11,097 nucleotides of DNA from Cudoniella acicularis (Eukaryota > Ascomycota > Leotiomycetes > Helotiales > Helotiaceae), in NCBI GenBank assembly GCA_013054445.1, contig JAAMPI010001720.1:1-11097 (forward strand), in the 5' to 3' direction. The translations under genes were made by a program, and so were the position numbers. Positions 8,117 to 11,097 of the stretch are shown here, piece by piece. Position 1 is the stretch's first letter. The number at the start of each line of letters is the position of its first letter. Under the pieces are notes generated by a model. That model did no database searches. It was not told the DNA's origin and worked only from the letters and a program-made list of their open reading frames with translations.

Positions 8117-8269
8117 CTACTTGCAGTTTGGCCTATGACACGGCCCCGGGAGATATTTCTCCGCGTATCGAGTTAGATGGCGGGGTCTTCCGAAGTTGGG
8201 GCATCGATCGAGTCCCCTTCTGAGAAACCTGCGGCATAGGACGCAGTAGTAGCCGGTTTGGACGCACAT
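8117..8269 (-). CDS. Small basic cysteine-rich protein, 50 aa (hypothetical)
   Basis: I do not recognise a named family. The frame starts at ATG 8269 and ends with TAG at 8119-8117. The 50-residue product begins MCVQTGYYCVLCRRF, with cysteines at 2, 9, 12, 23, 44 and 49. The CxxC pair (9-12) with further Cys and His residues could bind zinc. It has about 11 Arg/Lys and only 2 acidic residues. There is no signal peptide, so a secreted effector is unlikely. Support for a real gene: a TATAAAATAA box at 8394-8385 on the same strand, a C-rich pyrimidine segment after it, and an A/C-rich leader before an A-flanked ATG. Many fungi carry unnamed short proteins starting MC with paired cysteines, and this one has that look. 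A 115-codon frame (8173-8520) overlaps it in another phase on the same strand. Either, or neither, may be real. Confidence 0.4.
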   Translation of the reverse strand: MCVQTGYYCVLCRRFLRRGLDRCPNFGRPRHLTRYAEKYLPGPCHRPNCK

Positions 8270-8384
8270 TTGTGTAGAAGTGTTCGGTTGTCAAAAAATT
8301 GTTTGTTGTTGTTTCTGGGAATCTGGTTGGTGAGAAAATTGTGTTTTTGTTCTGTTTCTGGAGGAATACGGAGGAGGTTGAGGT

Positions 8385-8394
8385 TTATTTTATA
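8385..8394 (-). promoter_or_regulatory. TATA-like box upstream of the small cysteine-rich ORF
   Basis: TATAAAATAA on the minus strand lies about 116 bases before the ATG at 8269. The motif is followed by a stretch rich in CCTC, common around fungal transcription starts. Motif evidence only. Confidence 0.35.
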
Positions 8395-8519
8395 GAAAAT
8401 TGAAGGGTTGGGAGCTTGGGTGGAGGATGGAAGGCGTGAATGATAGAGAGTGGGAGGTGTGAATAATAGATAAATGGCGGGTGAATGAACAGAGTAAGCT
8501 AAATCATTAACTGAGAGCA

Positions 8520-9739
8520 AAGAGAAGATCTAGAAAGGATTTCAAAGTCTACACTGAGAATTTTCTGCCCCAGTAATTTTTAACGAATTTATCCTTAAAT
8601 ATTTCTAGGAATTATAAATTTCGAAGTTGCATGTGCTCCTTCCGTGCTTCCAAACCACTTGTGGTCGTGGCGGTGAATCTTCGGTAGTGATTCTACGCAC
8701 ATTTGTACTGAGCAATCACGAGCTTATAGGGAATGGAACTTTGAAATTGAGCAATTGCTTGCGAACTGCAGGGGCCGTATGCCGAAAATTGGAAACTTGC
8801 TTGCCGTGATTCAGCGCGCAATTTTGGCTCCTTTCTATACGCGTCGATCACTTTCGTAGTTATATCAAATCGATTGCCTAAGTAACCGTAGGAAACAACA
8901 TTTGTTTGATTCCGAACAATCAATAAATAGTTTCATTTTATTGCAAATATCTTCAGTGAGGTAGTTGCAAGTTTGAAAGACCTTGTACGCTGTCCTTTAG
9001 TGAATAGCCTTTGAAGTGAAGTGAATCCTCCCCCTTCTGTGCTGACCCCCAACCCTCGGTTCACGCCCCGCCCCACTTCCCAACTACAGCCTTATAATTC
9101 AAAATAAGGAATTTTTGATTCAAAAAAAAAAAACAGTGGAATCCTGGCATGCAGTAGTCAGTAACATACCATTGGGTATAATCGCTTGTATTGTAATGGG
9201 GAGATTGCATGTGTTGGCACCTCAAGCGGCCCTTGGCCCTCTGACAATATTGCTGTTTGGATAGAGAGGGACTACTGTTATACCTTGCTCTTTTTTGAAA
9301 TGTTTTTTTTATAATGGTTATTTAATTTTTGGAGTTTAACGACGATTATCTTTTGTATTTTTATGATCGGTTGTAGATGTGAACGTACTAGTAGTTCGGC
9401 TCGCGGGACATCGGCCCCATTTTTGGTACCGGACCGTTTCTTCGGCGTTGGTTGACGCGGATAAAGCTATCTTGCGAATTAATTTAATTGATAAGTTAAT
9501 TAGCGTCACGTCTTTTAAGCCAAGGCCATAATTACCCGCATGGGCCGCATCTATCACTTATGGCCTTCCGAAAGGGAAAATGTGCGAGACTAGGAGGCAA
9601 ACAAGCGGCGCAGTAAACGCTGCCAAACGAAGGAAATATTTGAGTTCTAGCATCTTAAGTCCTCTTAAATCTCATTTCTTTTTTCCAAGTTGAATCCTTT
9701 TGCGCTTTTACAAGTCTCGAGCAAAACAGGTCTAGCAGC
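8520..9739. other. Intergenic region upstream of the secreted hydrolase
   Basis: No gene is supportable. The region holds a C-rich stretch (about 9027-9083), a 12-base A tract at 9122-9133, T-rich runs near 9290-9345, and a pyrimidine-rich leader (about 9655-9715) just before the hydrolase start. Open frames on both strands here are short and without motifs. Confidence 0.45.
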
Positions 9740-10771
9740 ATGTTGTTCAAGCCAAGATCCCACTATGTCCCCATCATTCTCCTTGCTTTGGCCTGTGCAC
9801 CTCTCACCCTTGCCATCGTCATCCCACCTTCACTCACCGGCCCCCTCTCAATAGGCGTCACCTCCTACGAACTAAACAACACTTCCATCCAGCCCACCCG
9901 CGACCTCATGGTCTCAATCTTCTACCCCGCCTCCCCATCAACCTGCAAATACTACCCACTTTCCCCCGACTTTGGACCCGAAACAGACATCTACACCGAC
10001 AACTGGATAGCGAATTTCACTTTTGGCTCATCAGCAAAAATGGAAATGCTTGCCCATGCCTCAGCCCCAATATCACCTGAACATGAAGATGTCCCAGTGC
10101 TTTTCTTCAGTCCTGGATATGGAAATTCGAGAGTTTATTATAGTGGAGCTGCACAGAACCTAGCAAGTAATGGTTATATAGTCGTCACGATGGATCATCC
10201 CGTCGATTCGGATTTTATTGAGTATCCGGATGGCAGGAACGCAACGTACGCGGAGAACGACACGATGACTTCCACGCATTTCATCCCATTTGTCGATCGC
10301 CGGGTTTCCGATATCCTCTTCATACTTTCTGATCTTTCCATCAAAAAAACACCAAGAATCCCCGGTTTGAAAGGAAAATTACAGCTAGAGAAAGTCGGAG
10401 CACTAGGTCATTCCCTCGGAGGCTGCACAGCCGCGGCATTGATGCTGAACGATTCACGCTTCATAGCCGGTGTGAATATGGACGGGAGTATGTTCGGCCC
10501 TGTCACAACCGAGGGTCTCTCGCAGCCATTTCTCCTCCTAGCAAATGCAGGCCATGTTCGAGAATACGACGCCAGTTGGGCAACGTTTTACGACGCATTG
10601 AGCGGATGGAAAAGAGATATCAGAGTAAATGAGACGCAGCATCATCATTATAGCGATACTTTGTACCTGGAGAATGTTTTAAGACCGGATGGAGATCCGG
10701 CCAATAGGGATTTTCTGAGTGGGAAGAGGATGTATGTTATTCAGAGTGCTTATTTGGTGGCGTTTTTTTGA
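9740..10771 (+). CDS. Secreted PAF-acetylhydrolase-like alpha/beta serine hydrolase, frameshifted C-terminus
   Basis: The single-exon frame encodes 343 residues. An N-terminal hydrophobic segment (about residues 10-26, ending APLTLA) is a likely signal peptide. Several NxS/T sites also suggest export. The fold is alpha/beta hydrolase: an oxyanion segment FFSPGYGNSR (122-131), the nucleophile elbow GHSLGG with Ser225, Asp248 in NMDGS, and His301-303 in TQHHHYSD. The spacing Ser+23 to Asp and Ser+78 to the third His matches human plasma PAF-acetylhydrolase (Ser273, Asp296, His351). Such fungal enzymes hydrolyse short-chain or phospholipid esters, but the substrate here is unknown. The frame ends in a T7 run (10763-10769) with TGA right after VAFF. 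One T fewer would continue as DRWFKGGNGTLL through LLDGPVAEFPEV to TGA at 10884-10886, giving 381 residues. That tail resembles the family's end, so the annotated stop is probably a frameshift, either real or a sequencing error. Confidence 0.88.
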   Translation: MLFKPRSHYVPIILLALACAPLTLAIVIPPSLTGPLSIGVTSYELNNTSIQPTRDLMVSIFYPASPSTCKYYPLSPDFGPETDIYTDNWIANFTFGSSAKMEMLAHASAPISPEHEDVPVLFFSPGYGNSRVYYSGAAQNLASNGYIVVTMDHPVDSDFIEYPDGRNATYAENDTMTSTHFIPFVDRRVSDILFILSDLSIKKTPRIPGLKGKLQLEKVGALGHSLGGCTAAALMLNDSRFIAGVNMDGSMFGPVTTEGLSQPFLLLANAGHVREYDASWATFYDALSGWKRDIRVNETQHHHYSDTLYLENVLRPDGDPANRDFLSGKRMYVIQSAYLVAFF

Positions 10772-10886
10772 TAGGTGGTTTAAAGGGGGAAATGGGACGT
10801 TGCTTGATGGACCAGTAGCGGAGTTTCCGGAGGTTATTTTTGATTGGTGTGGGTGTGTGGATGATTTGTGTACTTGTCCTGATTGA
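10772..10886 (+). pseudogene. Out-of-frame C-terminal extension of the hydrolase
   Basis: In the frame starting at 10770 the codons read DRWFKGGNGTLLDGPVAEFP and end in a cysteine-rich tail, DWCGCVDDLCTCPD, before TGA at 10884-10886. It continues the hydrolase fold's last helix (AYLVAFF then DRWFKG) and is separated from it by one extra T. It is coding only if the T run is really six bases, or if ribosomes shift frame there. Confidence 0.65.
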
Positions 10887-11097
10887 GAGGTGTTTGGAAA
10901 AGAAGGGATTATTTGTATATAAGTGGAGATTTTCTGGCTTAGTTGGTAGGCGAGGCCGCTGTGCGTTGAGGAGACTGAGTCAACAGCTGGTCTTCAGAAT
11001 ATTGAACGCACAAGCACACAGACCAAGTAGACCCCCTTGTTTGAAACCTTTGAGGTTTGCGACCAATGGAAATAAAATCCCCTAAAAATCTAAGCCC
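10887..11097 (+). terminator. 3' flank of the hydrolase with poly(A)-like signal
   Basis: AATAAA lies at 11071-11076, about 185 bases past the restored hydrolase stop, and is followed by A-rich sequence. A 7-base inverted pair, GTGCGTT (10961-10967) and AACGCAC (11005-11011), is present but too short to interpret. No further gene is seen before the window ends. Confidence 0.35.

Noticed and set aside
8173..8520. 115-codon minus-strand frame overlapping the small Cys-rich ORF
   Set aside because: Its middle is low-complexity (many N, K, F, T) and translates what looks like a TATA region and leader. I preferred the 50-codon frame, though expression data could reverse this.
9336..9557. 73-codon minus-strand frame
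   Set aside because: Low-complexity Thr/Ser-rich end, no motif, and it lies in AT-rich upstream DNA of the hydrolase.
10961..11011. 7-base inverted pair GTGCGTT/AACGCAC as a terminator or tRNA-like hairpin
   Set aside because: Too short with a 37-base loop, no tRNA boxes, and fungal protein genes do not use such hairpins as terminators.
10840..11085. 81-codon plus-strand frame at the right end
   Set aside because: It overlaps the restored C-terminal frame of the hydrolase and then the 3' flank. It has no features of its own.

Overview
The window looks like nuclear DNA of a filamentous ascomycete (Pezizomycotina, possibly Leotiomycetes; the class is a guess). The evidence is short introns of 54-72 bp with GT-AG ends and fungal-type branch sites, long AT-rich intergenic stretches, pyrimidine-rich leaders, and the protein families present. 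Only two large genes look substantially intact. Between them lies a stretch of decayed genes.

Layout from left to right. (1) 1-1002: no gene I can support. (2) 1003-2886, plus strand: a GH47 class I alpha-1,2-mannosidase pseudogene. It is recognisable from its N-terminal membrane anchor to its usual C-terminus and keeps three plausible introns, but is broken by frameshifts, a probable small deletion and four in-frame stops. (3) 3065-3592, minus strand: the C-terminal remnant of a highly reducing polyketide synthase, with a ketoreductase tail joined directly to the second half of an acyl carrier domain, so the linker is missing. (4) 3804-3883: a degenerate tandem repeat. (5) About 4091-4229, minus strand: a weak trace of an FAD-dependent monooxygenase exon followed by an intron-like segment. 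(6) 4535-6439, minus strand: an intact two-exon GMC-family FAD oxidoreductase of 616 residues. (7) 6440-8116: intergenic, with CCAAT and TATA motifs upstream of the GMC gene and a 32-bp-arm inverted repeat (7775-7890) that may be a MITE-like element. (8) 8117-8269, minus strand: a possible 50-residue cysteine-rich, very basic protein with a TATA-like box upstream. (9) 9740-10771, plus strand: a secreted serine hydrolase of the PAF-acetylhydrolase-like alpha/beta fold, which loses its last 38 codons to an apparent one-base expansion of a T run. (10) 10887-11097: 3' flank with a candidate poly(A) signal.

How they fit together: the polyketide synthase remnant, the monooxygenase trace and the GMC oxidoreductase lie consecutively on the minus strand. 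That is the usual make-up of a fungal secondary-metabolite cluster. My reading (inference) is that a small polyketide cluster has decayed here and left the GMC gene as an intact orphan tailoring enzyme. The mannosidase pseudogene, the repeats and the shifted hydrolase fit a region of relaxed selection. Nothing here is a clear new multi-gene system. The most novel candidates are the small cysteine-rich ORF, the KR-ACP mini-ORF and the inverted-repeat element.
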